DNA of 64,000 nucleotides from Bacillota bacterium (GTDB lineage Bacteria > Bacillota > Clostridia > Acetivibrionales > DTU013). Shown piece after piece: positions 1-9,508 of this stretch. The stretch lies in the NCBI GenBank assembly GCA_023411575.1, contig JAEYOP010000009.1, forward strand, positions 91,690-155,689, given 5' to 3'. Each line of letters opens with the position of its first letter. Position 1 is the stretch's first letter. Under the pieces are notes generated by a model. It did not search any database, was not told the origin of the DNA, and saw only the letters and a program-made list of their open reading frames with translations. The translations under genes were made by a program, and so were the position numbers.

Positions 1-2
1 TG

Positions 3-1739
3 TTTTTCGTTCCCTTGACCACGGCCCTGATCATCACCGTCGGGGTGCTGTCCTTTTTCAACTACTATTCGAAAATGGAGCGGCAGATCATCAATGATAC
101 CATGAAAATCATCGAGCAGGTGAACAATAATGTGGATTTTTATTTCAACGACATCAAGACCCCTATGGCCATGATAGCCATGAATACCAATGTCGTAAAA
201 ATGCTGACCAACTACGAAAATATGGACTATACCCAGAGGCTTCTGGCGGAAAGGGATATCGAGGATTTTACGAACAACATCAACAGCTTTAAAAGCTACA
301 TCGGCGATCTGATCATCGTCGGACGCAACGACTTCCGTAAGAATCTCAAGCCCAAGTCCCAGCTGCTCTATAGCTACAATTTCCTCAAGGCGCCCTGGTT
401 CCAGGATATTATCCGGAAAAACCAGAAGGGCGTGCAATTCATTTCCCTTCACGTATGCGACTATTATCCGACTTCCGGGCTGCCTTACAACAGGATCGTA
501 TCGGCCGTTCTGCCCGTTTACGGCCAGGAGAAGGTCCTGGGCTACATTATCTGCGACATTAACATGAACAAGCTTAAAAACCTGTCCAACTCCTTCGAAC
601 GAAGCAAGGACGGCATCATCTACATGGTGGACCAGCAGGGGAAAATCATTTTTCACCCGGAAGAAGCCATGCTGGAGAAGCAAATGGACAGCGGCATTAA
701 AAACAGGGTGCTGTCGAAGGAAAGCGGCAATCTGGTTTACAAGTATAAAGGCGGCACCGACCTTGTCATATTCTCACGGTCTTCCGTCACCGGCTGGACC
801 CTGGTGGCGCAAATTCCCTACAGCAATATTTATAGTCCTGTGATGGAAACCAGGACCATGATTTACTGGATCATCGGCATCAGCATTATCTGTATCATTA
901 TCATTTCCATCATTATCGCCAATCAGATCCGCAAGCCCCTGGACGCGCTGGTGCATAACATGCAAACCATAGAACAGCAGGACTTCAAGCCGGTCAGCAG
1001 CAACTACGGCTACGGCGAAACCGCGATCCTGGGGGAGCGCTTTGAAAGCATGGCGGCCCGTATCGACATGCTCATCAAGGACGTTTATCTTTCCAAGGTA
1101 AAGCAGCGGGAAGCGGAGCTGGATATTTTGCGCAACCAGATCAATCCCCATTTTCTGTACAACGCGCTGCAGCTGGTCAAGGCGGAAGCCGTTTTCAGCG
1201 GGAACAAGGAAATCAGCAGCATTGTGACCTCATTGGGCTATCTGCTCCGGTATACGATGAATAACAAGAAGGAAATGGTAAAGATCGTTGAAGAGGTGGA
1301 GTATGCCAGGTATTATCTTGAAATCTACCAGAGGCGGTACGAAGATAAATTCGCCTTTTTTATCTACCTGCCCCGCGAATTGGAAGACTGCCTGATGCCC
1401 AAGCTGATCCTTCAGCCCATTATCGAAAATTCCCTCCGGCATGGCCTGGAGAAAGTGAAAACAGGCGGCATAATAGATATTCGAATCTACGGGGAGGAAA
1501 ACGATATCTGCTTTGAAGTGTTCGATAACGGCGAGGGGATAGAAGCGGCCGAGCTGGAGCAGCTTTTGCGGGACCTGTCGGAGGATACCGAACGGAACAT
1601 CGGACTCCACAACATTCACCAAAGGCTCCTGCTCAAGTTCGGGGAAAATGCCGGCATCCGCATCGAAAGCGAAGCCGGCAAGCATACCAGGGTCTGGTTC
1701 AGGATTCCCCGTGCCCCTGCAAAGGAGGAAGCAGTATGA
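3..1739 (+). CDS. YesM-type sensor histidine kinase, 5' partial
   Basis: Membrane sensor kinase of the YesM/LytS-like family, which autophosphorylates on His and passes the phosphate to the response regulator encoded next. The reading frame is open to the left edge, so the N-terminus and probably part of the first membrane helix are missing. What remains is an extracellular sensor region (about residues 30-285, likely Cache-type), a second membrane helix (about 286-308), a HAMP segment, the His-kinase motif NPHFLYN (His near 383) and a GHKL ATPase with an N-box (PIIENSLRHGL) and a DNGEGI G1 box. The stop overlaps the next start (ATGA), showing translational coupling. Such pairs usually control adjacent sugar ABC importers, as here. 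The ligand is unknown but is probably sensed outside the cell. Confidence 0.9.
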   Translation, partial: FFVPLTTALIITVGVLSFFNYYSKMERQIINDTMKIIEQVNNNVDFYFNDIKTPMAMIAMNTNVVKMLTNYENMDYTQRLLAERDIEDFTNNINSFKSYIGDLIIVGRNDFRKNLKPKSQLLYSYNFLKAPWFQDIIRKNQKGVQFISLHVCDYYPTSGLPYNRIVSAVLPVYGQEKVLGYIICDINMNKLKNLSNSFERSKDGIIYMVDQQGKIIFHPEEAMLEKQMDSGIKNRVLSKESGNLVYKYKGGTDLVIFSRSSVTGWTLVAQIPYSNIYSPVMETRTMIYWIIGISIICIIIISIIIANQIRKPLDALVHNMQTIEQQDFKPVSSNYGYGETAILGERFESMAARIDMLIKDVYLSKVKQREAELDILRNQINPHFLYNALQLVKAEAVFSGNKEISSIVTSLGYLLRYTMNNKKEMVKIVEEVEYARYYLEIYQRRYEDKFAFFIYLPRELEDCLMPKLILQPIIENSLRHGLEKVKTGGIIDIRIYGEENDICFEVFDNGEGIEAAELEQLLRDLSEDTERNIGLHNIHQRLLLKFGENAGIRIESEAGKHTRVWFRIPRAPAKEEAV

Positions 1740-3310
1740 GGAAGGTTGTTTTTATTGATGATGAAAAAGTAACGCTGAAGCTGCTGAGCAGGATCGTGGA
1801 TTGGGAAAAGGAAGGGTTTACCGTCTCCGGCTCGGCCTCCGACGGCCTGGAAGGGCTCGAGTTGTGCAATGCGGTCAAGCCGGATGTGATCATAGCGGAT
1901 ATCCGGATGCCGCAGATGGACGGTCTGACCTTCATCCGGGAAATCCGGAAAACCAATGCCGCCGTGAAGCTGATCATCCTTAGCGCTCTCGATGAATTCG
2001 AGTATGCGCAGAGGGCCATCCCCCTTGGCGTCAGCGCCTATCTGCTCAAGCCTCTGGATGAGGACAGCCTGCTGAAAGTGCTGGGAGAAATCCGCAAGGA
2101 ACTCGAGGAGAGGAACCAGCAGGACATGGTAGCGGTGGAACTGGATTTCAGGAAGTTCCTGGATGCGGTGGAGAACGGATACAAAAGGGAATATACCGGG
2201 CTTTTGGAGGAGAGGCTGGAAAAACTGAACCAGTTTTTCAAAAGCTATATGGCCCTGTATCTCGTTTTTTCACCGGAGGAAGCAGGCACGGCGGCGCCCG
2301 GCAAAAACAAGGAGCTTGCGGAAAGGCTCATCGAGGGCATAAAAGGCGGCTTTCCCACCCGGATTTTTTCGACGGACAATATTATTAACAAATACACCAT
2401 CATTCTGATTTTTGAAACCGGCAGGGAAGCGGAGGCTTCACGGGCAAGCCTGCTGGAATTCCTCAAGGGGCACAGGCTGGAGGATGAGGCCGCCGGAAGC
2501 GCGGAGTACCGGATCGGCATCAGCGAGATCTTCCATTCCGCAAGCAACCTGAAACAGGCCTATGACCAGGCGGTTGTCGCCTGCAGCCTGTCGTTCTACC
2601 CGGATACGCCCAAGGTAAACCTGTTTGAGGAGTTGAACGGCTTTTCACTGTTCCCGGAAAAGCGCCTGCTCACCAATGAAAACAAAATCTACTCCTGTGT
2701 CCATACGGGGGAGTCAAAGGAGATCCTGGAGTACCTTGACGACTCCTTCGCCTATTTCAGGGAGCAGAGGGTATTGCCCGCTTCTGTTTATGATTATTGT
2801 ATGAAATGCCTGCTTATGATCAAACGAGAGCTGGCCAGATACTATCCTTCCTTTGATATGGACCGCTTGCCGCCTCTGCAGCTTGAGCAGTTTAAGGAGC
2901 TTCCCGACTGCCTCCGGTTGCTGGACTATTTCAAATCGGTCCTGAATGAAATAACCGACGATATCCGGGCTTTCCGGGAAAACGATAAAAACCGCTTCCT
3001 GATCGAAAAGGGTAAGGCTTACCTGGAAGAAAACTACATGCGGAAGGATTTTTCCATCCAGGATATTTCCGACTACCTGGGCGTCAGCAAAAACCATTTC
3101 TCCAGGCTTTTCAAGGAGACGACCGGGCAGGGCTTGTGGGAGTATGTCGGCAGCCTTCGGATCGAGCAGGCGAAGCGGCTGTTGAAGGAATCCAACAAAA
3201 CCAATTTTGAAATCAGCCACCTGATCGGGTATGAAAGCGAATATCATTTCAGCAGGAAGTTCAAGGAACTGGTCGGACTCAGTCCCAATCACTACAGGAA
3301 ATTGCAATAG
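1736..3310 (+). CDS. YesN-type response regulator with AraC HTH
   Basis: Cytoplasmic transcription regulator partnered with the upstream kinase. Residues 1-120 form a receiver domain with the acidic pair at 8-9, phospho-acceptor Asp55 (in IIADIRMPQ) and a conserved Lys near 105 in LLKPL. A long middle region of about 300 residues has no motif I recognise, as is usual in this family. The last 100 or so residues are an AraC-type double helix-turn-helix (FSIQDISDYLGVSKNHFSRL, then a second helix pair ending SPNHYRKL). It probably activates the sugar-importer operon that starts 140 bp downstream, though no binding site could be assigned. Confidence 0.92.
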   Translation: MRKVVFIDDEKVTLKLLSRIVDWEKEGFTVSGSASDGLEGLELCNAVKPDVIIADIRMPQMDGLTFIREIRKTNAAVKLIILSALDEFEYAQRAIPLGVSAYLLKPLDEDSLLKVLGEIRKELEERNQQDMVAVELDFRKFLDAVENGYKREYTGLLEERLEKLNQFFKSYMALYLVFSPEEAGTAAPGKNKELAERLIEGIKGGFPTRIFSTDNIINKYTIILIFETGREAEASRASLLEFLKGHRLEDEAAGSAEYRIGISEIFHSASNLKQAYDQAVVACSLSFYPDTPKVNLFEELNGFSLFPEKRLLTNENKIYSCVHTGESKEILEYLDDSFAYFREQRVLPASVYDYCMKCLLMIKRELARYYPSFDMDRLPPLQLEQFKELPDCLRLLDYFKSVLNEITDDIRAFRENDKNRFLIEKGKAYLEENYMRKDFSIQDISDYLGVSKNHFSRLFKETTGQGLWEYVGSLRIEQAKRLLKESNKTNFEISHLIGYESEYHFSRKFKELVGLSPNHYRKLQ

Positions 3311-3452
3311 GCCGCATATCCGGGCGCAGATCATTGAAATGCGCAAAAAGAAATTCTTTTAGGCATTTTTGCGAAAAGACGGGTGCTATAGAATGATATA
3401 TGGGTGTGGCGCCACCATACATCAAACTATGAAAAGGAAAGGAAAATCAAGA

Positions 3453-4763
3453 ATGAAAAGAATTTTATGTTTGGCTATTGCTATTACGATGATATTTGGT
3501 GTTCTTTTAGCCGGTTGCGGCGTAAAGACGGAAGAAGCCTCCGGAAATACGGCTGCGACCGCGGCGGAACCGTCTGCTGCGGAAACGGAGCCGGTGGCGG
3601 CATCCTCTGACGAGCCCGTTACCCTGACCTACCTGTCCTGGCACAATGAAACCACTTTAAAGCCGCTTATCGAAGCCTTCAATGCAAAATATCCAAATAT
3701 AAAGATCGATCTTCAGTACGCGCCGCCGATCAATGATTATGTTGAAAAGGCCAAGGTGCTTTTCCTTGCCGGCGAAACCCCAGACATTTTCGTCACAGCG
3801 GCGGAGAACAAGAGAGAAGTGATCGACAACGGGTATGCGCTGGACATTTCCGCCCTGCCGGTACTGGCAAAGACCGGAGATACCTTCAAGAATACCTATG
3901 CAAAAGACGGCAAGGTCTATGCTTTTGCGCCCGACTGCTGGATCGGAGGGCTTTACTACAACAAGAAGCTGTTTGAAAAAGCCGGCGCAACCGCTCCCAC
4001 CAATTACAGCGAATTCCTCGATGCCCTGAAGAAGCTGAAGGCCTCGGGCGTCAAGCCGATTTCCTTCTGCAAGGACAACTTGTACGACATGCCCCAGGGC
4101 CTGTTTATTACGGAAACCATCAGCAAGAATTTCAATTACGATACCGAAGTCAACGAAGGCAAACGCACTTATGCGGAAGGCTGGACGAAGCCTTACCAGA
4201 TGTGGTATGACGACTTCATAAAGACCGGATATGTCACAAAGGATATGCTCGGCATCACAGCGGAACAGGCTGTAGATGAATTCACCACGGAAAAATCCGC
4301 GATCCTTGTGGGCGGAACCTGGAGCATCGCTACCTTCAAGGAAAAGAATCCGGACCTGCAGTTCGACATGATGCCCTTCGTCGGAACGGACGGGGCAAAG
4401 TGGAATATCGGCGCAGTGGGCGTCGGATTCTCCGTCGGCGCAAATTCCAAGCACCAGAAGGAAGCCATGCAGTACATGGAATTCTTCACCTCCGACGAGG
4501 GCCTGAAGATTTTCCAGGCGCAGACCGGCGGTGTTCTTGGCGTGGACGGCATCGATTATGAACTCCATCCTGTCATAGCCCAGTTCAAGGAAAGCGCCGT
4601 AGCAGGAAAATTCTATCTGCCGGCGGTGGCGTGGAAATACTCCGACGCCATGGGCCAGATCATGTCCAAGGGTTCCCAGGACATCCTCGGCGGTGTTGCA
4701 AAACCGGAAGAAATCCCGCAGCAGATGGATGATAAATTCAAGGAACTCAGCCAGGCTCAATAA
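3453..4763 (+). CDS. ABC sugar-binding lipoprotein (family 1)
   Basis: Extracellular solute-binding protein of a carbohydrate ABC importer, 436 aa. The chosen ATG is the one that begins a lipoprotein signal: a Lys-Arg start, a hydrophobic stretch and lipobox LLAGC with Cys22 as the lipidated residue. An in-frame upstream extension would put charged residues before the signal and is unlikely. The mature protein has a Glu/Ala/Thr-rich linker and then a typical periplasmic-binding fold (TLTYLSWHNE near the start, APDCWIGGLYYNKKLF in the middle). It is followed by two permease genes and preceded by a two-component pair. No ATPase is encoded here, so a shared MsmX-type ATPase elsewhere is likely. 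The substrate is unknown; the downstream araD/araM neighbours suggest a pentose or oligosaccharide. Confidence 0.9.
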   Translation: MKRILCLAIAITMIFGVLLAGCGVKTEEASGNTAATAAEPSAAETEPVAASSDEPVTLTYLSWHNETTLKPLIEAFNAKYPNIKIDLQYAPPINDYVEKAKVLFLAGETPDIFVTAAENKREVIDNGYALDISALPVLAKTGDTFKNTYAKDGKVYAFAPDCWIGGLYYNKKLFEKAGATAPTNYSEFLDALKKLKASGVKPISFCKDNLYDMPQGLFITETISKNFNYDTEVNEGKRTYAEGWTKPYQMWYDDFIKTGYVTKDMLGITAEQAVDEFTTEKSAILVGGTWSIATFKEKNPDLQFDMMPFVGTDGAKWNIGAVGVGFSVGANSKHQKEAMQYMEFFTSDEGLKIFQAQTGGVLGVDGIDYELHPVIAQFKESAVAGKFYLPAVAWKYSDAMGQIMSKGSQDILGGVAKPEEIPQQMDDKFKELSQAQ

Positions 4764-4847
4764 CAAACACCATTCCAACACACAGACTGATTGTCGGGGT
4801 TGGTGGCGGGTTGCCGCCATCGACCCTGATAATGGGGAGGAGTCTTC

Positions 4848-5729
4848 ATGCCGTTCAAAATAAAAAGAGAGCTGCCGTATCTGGCTTTCACGATACCGGC
4901 AATTCTTGCCTATACGCTTTTTACCATCATTCCCCTGCTCATGAGCTTCCGGTATTCCTTCACGAATTGGGACGGGTACAACAGGGCCGATTTCGTCGGA
5001 TTGAACAACTACATCGGCATGTTCAAGGATAAGGCCATGACGACGGCGATGATCAACACTTTGATCTACGGCTTTTTTTCGCCCTTTCTCATTACCTTGT
5101 TTGCGATCCCGCTCTCCCTGATCCTCAACAGCGGGATGCGTACCAGAAACCTGCAAAGGGCCATATTCTTTTTTCCGTCCGTTCCAAGCGCCCTGATTCT
5201 CGGCTATGTCTGGACCTATATCCTTTCGCCCACGGAATCCGGCGCACTGAATATGATCCTGTCCGTTGTCGGCATCAAGCCAATCTACTGGACCGCGGAC
5301 GCCAAGCTTGCCATGGTTTCGCTTCTGATTCTCGCCGTATGGGGCTGGTCGGGCTGGCATGCGTGCATTTACCTGGCGAATCTGCAAAGCATCCCCCAGG
5401 AACTGTACGAATCCGGCAAGATCGACGGAGCCGGAGGCTGGAACAAATTCCGCTACATTACCTTCCCCATGCTGGCGCCTGCGATGACGATCAGTGTAAT
5501 GCTCAATATTACAGGCAGCCTGAAAGTGTTTGACATGCCCTATGCGCTGACCGGAGGCGGTCCGGGCTACGCGACGACCATGATAACCCAGATGATCATC
5601 AAACGGGGCGTCTCCGACAAGCTGTACGGAAAAGCGACAGCCATGTCCGTACTGTTCTTTTTGGTCATCTTTATTATAACGTTCATCCAGTTGAACTTAA
5701 TGAAGAAAAGGGAGGAAAAGCTGCAATGA
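4848..5729 (+). CDS. Sugar ABC transporter permease (MalF/LacF type)
   Basis: Integral membrane permease of the binding-protein-dependent sugar importer, 293 aa with about six hydrophobic segments. It starts after a GGGGAGG ribosome site. The EAA loop that docks the ATPase is visible as ESGKIDGAGGWNKFRYITFP (about residues 188-207). The C-terminal region contains the MalF-like ALTGGGPGYATT motif. It overlaps the next permease by 4 bp (ATGA), so the two are co-translated. It resembles AraP of the B. subtilis arabino-oligosaccharide system, but the family is too broad to fix a substrate. Confidence 0.93.
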   Translation: MPFKIKRELPYLAFTIPAILAYTLFTIIPLLMSFRYSFTNWDGYNRADFVGLNNYIGMFKDKAMTTAMINTLIYGFFSPFLITLFAIPLSLILNSGMRTRNLQRAIFFFPSVPSALILGYVWTYILSPTESGALNMILSVVGIKPIYWTADAKLAMVSLLILAVWGWSGWHACIYLANLQSIPQELYESGKIDGAGGWNKFRYITFPMLAPAMTISVMLNITGSLKVFDMPYALTGGGPGYATTMITQMIIKRGVSDKLYGKATAMSVLFFLVIFIITFIQLNLMKKREEKLQ

Positions 5730-6598
5730 ATAAAGCGGAGACGATTTTGAACATGCCGCGGAACGCACGGAAGCAAACGAAAATCAACCCGCTGGCAGTA
5801 CTGGGCGAGGCGGCTATGCTCTGCATCAGCGCCTGTATCCTTTTTCCCTTTTACTATCTGGTGGTCAATACGATAAAAACGCCGAGGGAAACGGCATTCA
5901 ATCCGCTGGCCCTCCCCCAGGACATTTATCTGGTCAACTTCATAAAAGCCTTTCAACAGATGGAATTTTTAAATTCTTTCAAAAATTCCATGGTATTAAC
6001 ATTGGCTTCCATGGTATTGGTCATTGTGCTGGGCTCCATGGCGGCATACCCTATCGCGCGGAGAAAACGAGGCATATACAGGGCGATCATGCTCTATTTC
6101 ATCCTTGGCTTCATGGTGCCGGTGCAGACGACCATGGTTCCCCTGTTCCTGATCATGCAAAAGCTGCAGTTGGTCAACAAGCTTTACGGCATGGTGATCC
6201 TCTATTCGGGCGGCTGCACCTTCGCCTTCTTCCTGTTCCAGGGCTTTATCCAGACGGTGCCGATGGAGCTGGAGGAGTCCGCCATCATCGACGGCTGCTC
6301 CGTCTGGAGAACCTTCTGGAAGATCGTATTTCCGCTGCTGAAGCCTATCACGACCACCATAGCCATCTTCCATGTGATGGGGACCTGGAATGACTTCCTG
6401 ATGCCGTTCCTCTTCCTGCACTCCAGAAAAAATTCCACCCTTACGCTGGAGGTTTACCGGGGCGTCGGGGAATTCTCCAACAACTGGCCGGTTATGCTCT
6501 CCACCATCGTCATCGTCATGCTGCCCCTGGTCATCTTCTACATATCCGCCCAGAAGTACATCATCTCGGGGCTCACCAGCGGAGCGATCAAGGGATAG
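5726..6598 (+). CDS. Sugar ABC transporter permease (MalG type)
   Basis: Second permease of the same importer, 290 aa, six predicted helices. The EAA loop is ESAIIDGCSVWRTFWKIVFP and the family C-terminus (IISGLTSGAIKG) is intact. The N-terminal 30 residues are basic and cytoplasmic. Start and preceding stop overlap, matching subunits made in equal amount. It corresponds in position and length to AraQ-like subunits; the substrate remains inferred only from neighbours. Confidence 0.93.
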   Translation: MNKAETILNMPRNARKQTKINPLAVLGEAAMLCISACILFPFYYLVVNTIKTPRETAFNPLALPQDIYLVNFIKAFQQMEFLNSFKNSMVLTLASMVLVIVLGSMAAYPIARRKRGIYRAIMLYFILGFMVPVQTTMVPLFLIMQKLQLVNKLYGMVILYSGGCTFAFFLFQGFIQTVPMELEESAIIDGCSVWRTFWKIVFPLLKPITTTIAIFHVMGTWNDFLMPFLFLHSRKNSTLTLEVYRGVGEFSNNWPVMLSTIVIVMLPLVIFYISAQKYIISGLTSGAIKG

Positions 6599-6668
6599 GG
6601 CATAATTTCTCTGAAAATGCAAATACTAGAGAAGCAATGATTTACATTTTCAGGAAAGGAGGATCGAA

Positions 6669-6803
6669 ATGGCTGATAAGAAGGGTAAGGCTTGCGACGT
6701 GGACAAGAAGGGCAAACCCAGCATATCCAACGACCAGCTGGGGGAGAATTCCGGAGAGGGACGCATTGAAAAATCAGCCTCCAAGAGCGGAAAGAACCGC
6801 TGA
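6669..6803 (+). CDS. Small charged hydrophilic protein, 44 aa
   Basis: Short ORF preceded by a near-consensus ribosome site (AAAGGAGG, 8 bases before ATG), better than those of its neighbours. The product is 44 aa, Lys/Gly/Ser-rich with no hydrophobic segment: it begins MADKKGKACDVDKKGKP and ends in a basic tail. It has one Cys (Cys9). It lies between the permease gene and araD in the same direction. I recognise no family. It could be a small regulatory or spore-type protein, or a short leader peptide. Confidence 0.5.
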   Translation: MADKKGKACDVDKKGKPSISNDQLGENSGEGRIEKSASKSGKNR

Positions 6804-6848
6804 TACGGACATCGGATGCACGGTTCTGCATAATAGGAAAACGGAATA

Positions 6849-6881
6849 GAGGACAGTTCTGCGCTGCAGGGCTGTCCTCTT
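6849..6881 (+). terminator. Inverted repeat, possible terminator or processing hairpin
   Basis: GAGGACAG and CTGTCCTC form a perfect 8-bp stem around a 15-base loop that is itself partly self-complementary (CTGC/GCAG). Only two T residues follow, so termination would be weak. It sits between the 44-aa ORF and araD and may reduce or process read-through from the importer genes. Confidence 0.4.
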
Positions 6882-7015
6882 GACATGGGGAACCGCCGGG
6901 AGACCGACGCCGGCGGAGACCGGAACATGTGCGTACAAGTTCTTCAGGATATGCTGGACTGGAATTGCCCGATGTGGTAAAGTTTATATATCTGAAAGTG
7001 GAGGAGTGGATTAGC

Positions 7016-7705
7016 ATGCTGGAAAGTTTGAAAAAGAGCGTACTCGAAGCAAATCTTGAGCTGCCTGAGCACGGCCTCGTCGTCTATACGTGGGGAAACG
7101 CAAGCGGAATAGACCGGGAAAAGGGGCTTGTCGTCATCAAGGCCAGCGGCGTTAAATATGAGGAAATGACCACGGAGCACATGGTCGTGCTGGATCTAAA
7201 CGGGAATATCGTGGAAGGCCGCTACAAGCCGTCCTCCGATACGCCGACCCATCTGGCGCTGTATAAGGCCTTTGCCGGCATCGGCGGCATCGTACATACC
7301 CATTCCACCTGGGCGACCGTATGGGCGCAGGCCAAACAAAGCGTGCCCTGCTTCGGGACGACCCATGCGGATTATTTCTACGGGGAAATCCCATGCACCC
7401 GCCTGATGACGGAGCAGGAGATCAAGGGCGAATATGAAGCCGAGACGGGCAACGTAATCATAGAGGCCTTCCAGGGCAAGGACCCCACCTTTGTTCCCGG
7501 CGTTCTTGTCGCCAGCCACGGACCGTTTACCTGGGGAAAGGACGCCCACGATGCAGTTCATAACAGCGTGGTATTGGAGCAGGTTTCCAAGATGGCATAT
7601 GCCTCCTTTACCCTGAACAACAGCCTGCAGGCGGTACAGGGAACCCTGCTGGACAAGCATTTCCTGAGAAAGCACGGAAAGAACGCCTATTACGGCCAGG
7701 GCTGA
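7016..7705 (+). CDS. araD: L-ribulose-5-phosphate 4-epimerase (class II aldolase family)
   Basis: Cytoplasmic enzyme converting L-ribulose 5-phosphate to D-xylulose 5-phosphate by retro-aldol chemistry at a divalent metal. The start chosen lies 9 bases after GTGGAGG and gives 229 aa, the normal AraD length. Visible residues are Asp75, the metal ligands His94 and His96 (in VHTHSTWATVW) and a third His in LVASHGPFTWG near 167. It is followed within 3 bp by the GlpP-like gene. L-fuculose-phosphate aldolase is related, but length and the TTHADYFYG segment favour AraD. No araA or araB is in this window. Confidence 0.88.
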   Translation: MLESLKKSVLEANLELPEHGLVVYTWGNASGIDREKGLVVIKASGVKYEEMTTEHMVVLDLNGNIVEGRYKPSSDTPTHLALYKAFAGIGGIVHTHSTWATVWAQAKQSVPCFGTTHADYFYGEIPCTRLMTEQEIKGEYEAETGNVIIEAFQGKDPTFVPGVLVASHGPFTWGKDAHDAVHNSVVLEQVSKMAYASFTLNNSLQAVQGTLLDKHFLRKHGKNAYYGQG

Positions 7706-7708
7706 GCG

Positions 7709-8272
7709 ATGAAGGACATTCTGGCCTCGATTGAACAAAATCCGGTGATTGCCGCAGCACGGACGGAGGAGGATGTGAACGCCGCATTGGAAGCGGGCGT
7801 GTCCGTCGTTTTTCTGCTGCGCTGCGATATTTTCAACATACAGAGCCTTGTCGCCAAGGTGAAGGAGAGCGGCCGGTTTGTATTTGTCCATGTGGACCTG
7901 CTGGAGGGACTCGGCAAGGACCAGAAGGCCGTGGAGTACATAGCCCGGCTGGTCCGGCCGGACGGGATCATCAGCACGAAAACGCCTCATATCAAGCACG
8001 CCAGGGAGGCGGGCCTGTTTACCATACAGCGTTTTTTTCTGATCGACAGCCAGTCCTTTGACCAGACCATCAAAACCGCCAGGGCCTCCATGCCCGATAT
8101 GGTGGAGGTGCTTCCAGCCGTAATGCCCTCCGTCATCCGGAAGGTGTGCGGCCTTTTGGAACTTCCGGTAATTGCCGGCGGTCTTATAGAGAGCAAGGAA
8201 GATATTGTGGAAATCCTGAAAGCGGGGGCCATCGGCGCATCGACGGGACGAAGGGAGCTCTGGCTGCTGTAG
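7709..8272 (+). CDS. GlpP-family antiterminator-like protein
   Basis: 187-aa protein matching the glycerol-3-phosphate-responsive antiterminator family, a small TIM-barrel-like RNA-binding regulator. Family features seen are FVHVDLLEGLGKD, DGIISTKTPHIKHA, VEVLPAVMPSVI and VIAGGLIESKEDI. In B. subtilis GlpP binds glycerol 3-phosphate and lets transcription pass a terminator before glpD. Here it lies between araD and a glycerol-1-phosphate dehydrogenase gene, not with glpF/K/D. Its effector could therefore be glycerol 1-phosphate or a related phosphopolyol, which is inference. Confidence 0.82.
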   Translation: MKDILASIEQNPVIAAARTEEDVNAALEAGVSVVFLLRCDIFNIQSLVAKVKESGRFVFVHVDLLEGLGKDQKAVEYIARLVRPDGIISTKTPHIKHAREAGLFTIQRFFLIDSQSFDQTIKTARASMPDMVEVLPAVMPSVIRKVCGLLELPVIAGGLIESKEDIVEILKAGAIGASTGRRELWLL

Positions 8273-8335
8273 GGCAGTGAGGCGGACGGCAAATAATTGA
8301 AGAATCATTAAATAATAAAAAGAAGGGTGACCAGC

Positions 8336-9508
8336 ATGAAGGACATATTCAGCATTGGAATAGAAGAAATGCCGGGCATCGGTTTTGACTGTTCCTGCGG
8401 GCGCAGGCATTCCGTTGAAATCGAGAAGCTGGTGGTGCGCAACGGCATATTGGACGAACTGGCGGAAAGCCTTTTGCCTTTTAAGAGCGGTAAATTGCTT
8501 GTGGTCAGCGATACAAATACATACAACGTTTTCGGAGGCAAGGTAGTCGAGCGCCTAGAACAGGAAGGCTTTTCCCTGAAATCCTTTGTGTTCGCGGCCG
8601 GCGGCCATGACCTCATCCCCGACGAGCGCGCCATCGGAAGGTTTTTGACCGAACTGGAGCAGGAAACCTCCCTGATCCTGGCGGTGGGCTCCGGCGTATT
8701 GAACGACCTTGCCCGGATCGTCGCCTACAGGACGGGCAAGCCTTTTGCCATCGCAGGCACGGCGCCGTCCATGGACGGGTACGCTTCGGTTGTTTCCCCC
8801 CTGATCATCGGCGGCAAAAAGATCACATTCCCGGGGAAATACCCCTACGCCATCCTTGCGGACACTTCCGTCATGCGGGCCGCGCCCATGGTCATGATCC
8901 GCGCCGGCTACGGCGACGTGATCGGCAAGCTGACCGCCCTGGCGGACTGGCAGCTGTCGAGGATCATGGCGGACGAATACTATTGCGAAACCACCGCAAA
9001 GCTGGTCCAAAACGGCGTGGACAAATGCATTGCGAGCACGGACGGCCTTGCCGCAAGAGAAGAAGGAGCCATTCGGAACCTGATCGAGGCGCTGGTCCTG
9101 ACGGGCATATCCATGGGCCTTGTGGGCATTTCCCGGCCGGCTTCCGGCACGGAGCACCAGTTGGCCCATTATTGGGAAATCAAATCGGTGGAAGCGGGGG
9201 AAGAACATCCGCTCCACGGCAACGCGGTCGGAACGGCGACGGTGGTTACGGCTATGCTGTATGAGCTGGTGGCGGATATGCTGCCGGAAGGCATCGACTA
9301 TCCTTCTGCCGGGCTGGTCACCGGCCTGCTGGAGAGGATTGGCGCCGCCACGAGCCCGAAGGAGCTGGGCATAAGCCGTGAAAAGTTCCTGGACAGCCTG
9401 CTGAACGCGATGTACCAGAGGGACAAATACACGCTGCTGCGTTTCTGCCATTCCAAAGGAAAGCTGACAGAGTTTGCCGATCTCCTGACCAGGAGGTTCT
9501 ATGACTGA
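8336..9508 (+). CDS. araM: sn-Glycerol-1-phosphate dehydrogenase (AraM/EgsA family)
   Basis: NAD(P)-dependent enzyme reducing dihydroxyacetone phosphate to sn-glycerol 1-phosphate. The ATG used follows AAGGGTG by 7 bases; an in-frame GTG 9 bases upstream is less likely. The protein is 390 aa. It has the cofactor motif AVGSGVLNDLARIVAYRTG and metal ligands in GTAPSMDGY (Asp), GTEHQLAHYWE (His) and HPLHGNAVG (His), as in Fe-ADH/DHQ-synthase-fold dehydrogenases. The next gene, a HAD phosphatase, overlaps it by 8 bp. The pair matches araM-araL of the B. subtilis arabinose operon. Confidence 0.88.
   Translation: MKDIFSIGIEEMPGIGFDCSCGRRHSVEIEKLVVRNGILDELAESLLPFKSGKLLVVSDTNTYNVFGGKVVERLEQEGFSLKSFVFAAGGHDLIPDERAIGRFLTELEQETSLILAVGSGVLNDLARIVAYRTGKPFAIAGTAPSMDGYASVVSPLIIGGKKITFPGKYPYAILADTSVMRAAPMVMIRAGYGDVIGKLTALADWQLSRIMADEYYCETTAKLVQNGVDKCIASTDGLAAREEGAIRNLIEALVLTGISMGLVGISRPASGTEHQLAHYWEIKSVEAGEEHPLHGNAVGTATVVTAMLYELVADMLPEGIDYPSAGLVTGLLERIGAATSPKELGISREKFLDSLLNAMYQRDKYTLLRFCHSKGKLTEFADLLTRRFYD

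Noticed and set aside
3399..3419. Partly palindromic TGGCGCCA block upstream of the first binding-protein gene
   Set aside because: The symmetry is limited to the central 8 bp and its position relative to a promoter could not be fixed, so it was not listed as an operator.
3657..5387. Long open frame (576 codons) on the minus strand across the first importer genes
   Set aside because: It is antisense to two clear sugar-ABC genes, has no ribosome site and encodes an Arg/His-rich sequence with no domain. It is a shadow of codon bias.
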